A stretch of 6,245 nucleotides of DNA from Gammaproteobacteria bacterium (GTDB lineage: Bacteria; Pseudomonadota; Gammaproteobacteria; Immundisolibacterales; Immundisolibacteraceae). How positions within the stretch are numbered: the first letter of the stretch is position 1; each line of letters opens with the position of its first letter. Below the pieces are notes generated by a model, which saw only the letters and a list, made by a program, of their open reading frames with translations, did not search any database and was not told where the DNA came from. This document shows positions 6,071 to 6,245 of this stretch, piece after piece. Location of the stretch: positions 1 through 6,245 of the forward strand of contig DQBD01000081.1 of assembly GCA_003526065.1 (NCBI GenBank). The letters are read 5' to 3'. A program made the position numbers and the translations under genes.

Positions 6071-6245
6071 GATTCCAGCACGACACCCGGCCCGTCGCCG
6101 CGCGTCACCACCTCGCCCACCAGGCAGGCGGTCTCACCGGCGTCGCGCAGCAGCGCCAGGGCCTCGTCGGCGCGGGAGGCCGGCAGCACCACCACCATGC
6201 CCAAGCCACAATTGAAGGTGCGCCACATCTCGCTCGCGGCGATGC
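6067..6245 (-). CDS. purM: Phosphoribosylformylglycinamidine cyclo-ligase PurM, C-terminal end
   Basis: Only the last 58 residues are in the window (the gene runs off the right edge), ending with TGA at 6069-6067. The visible part contains SEMWRTFNCGLGMVVVLPAS (residues 4-23 of the fragment), matching the highly conserved PurM C-terminal motif EMxRTFNCGxGM. ADEALALLRDAGETACLVGEVV follows, and GPGVVLES ends the protein, all as in AIR synthetase. The enzyme closes FGAM to AIR with ATP, the fifth step of purine synthesis. AIR is also the precursor from which ThiC makes HMP-P. The stop overlaps the GTG start of purN by 4 bases, the usual purMN arrangement. Confidence 0.93.
   Translation of the reverse strand, partial: IAASEMWRTFNCGLGMVVVLPASRADEALALLRDAGETACLVGEVVTRGDGPGVVLES

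Overview
This is an ordinary-looking chromosomal segment of a high-GC bacterium. The protein types and the compact purM-purN-DUF3108 arrangement point to a gammaproteobacterium. That order is familiar from pseudomonads and relatives, but the sequence alone does not fix the genus. I see no phage, transposon, CRISPR, tRNA or rRNA signal, and base composition is evenly GC-rich throughout.

Layout, left to right. On the + strand, the 3' end of an outer-membrane beta-barrel gene (2-322) is followed by a roughly 290-base spacer with two GC-rich hairpins. Then comes a secreted MltD-type lytic transglycosylase with a LysM domain (617-1948). It converges, with only 7 bases between stop codons, on a long minus-strand block. 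Read in its own direction (right to left), that block holds the 3' end of purM (6245-6067), purN (6070-5402) and an exported DUF3108 protein (5409-4684). Next are a 55-residue DUF1328 membrane protein (4524-4357), thiD (4167-3331) and a secreted AstE/aspartoacylase-family zinc hydrolase (3287-1956).

Transcription units on the minus strand are inferred. purM, purN and the DUF3108 gene overlap (GTGA and ATGCGTAA junctions) and almost certainly form one operon. The DUF1328 gene has its own Shine-Dalgarno, a possible ECF-type promoter and a perfect 15-bp inverted repeat directly after its stop. thiD has a plausible sigma70 -10 box just upstream and probably carries the AstE-like gene along, 43 bases downstream.

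Functionally there are three themes. One is purine synthesis (PurN makes FGAR, PurM makes AIR). The second is thiamine synthesis (ThiD phosphorylates HMP-P, which is itself made from AIR). The third is a set of envelope proteins: the OM barrel, lytic transglycosylase, exported DUF3108, DUF1328 and exported AstE-like hydrolase. No gene set suggesting a new multi-gene system is visible. The most unusual item is the AstE-family enzyme, which carries an export signal and long Ala/Pro-rich extensions.
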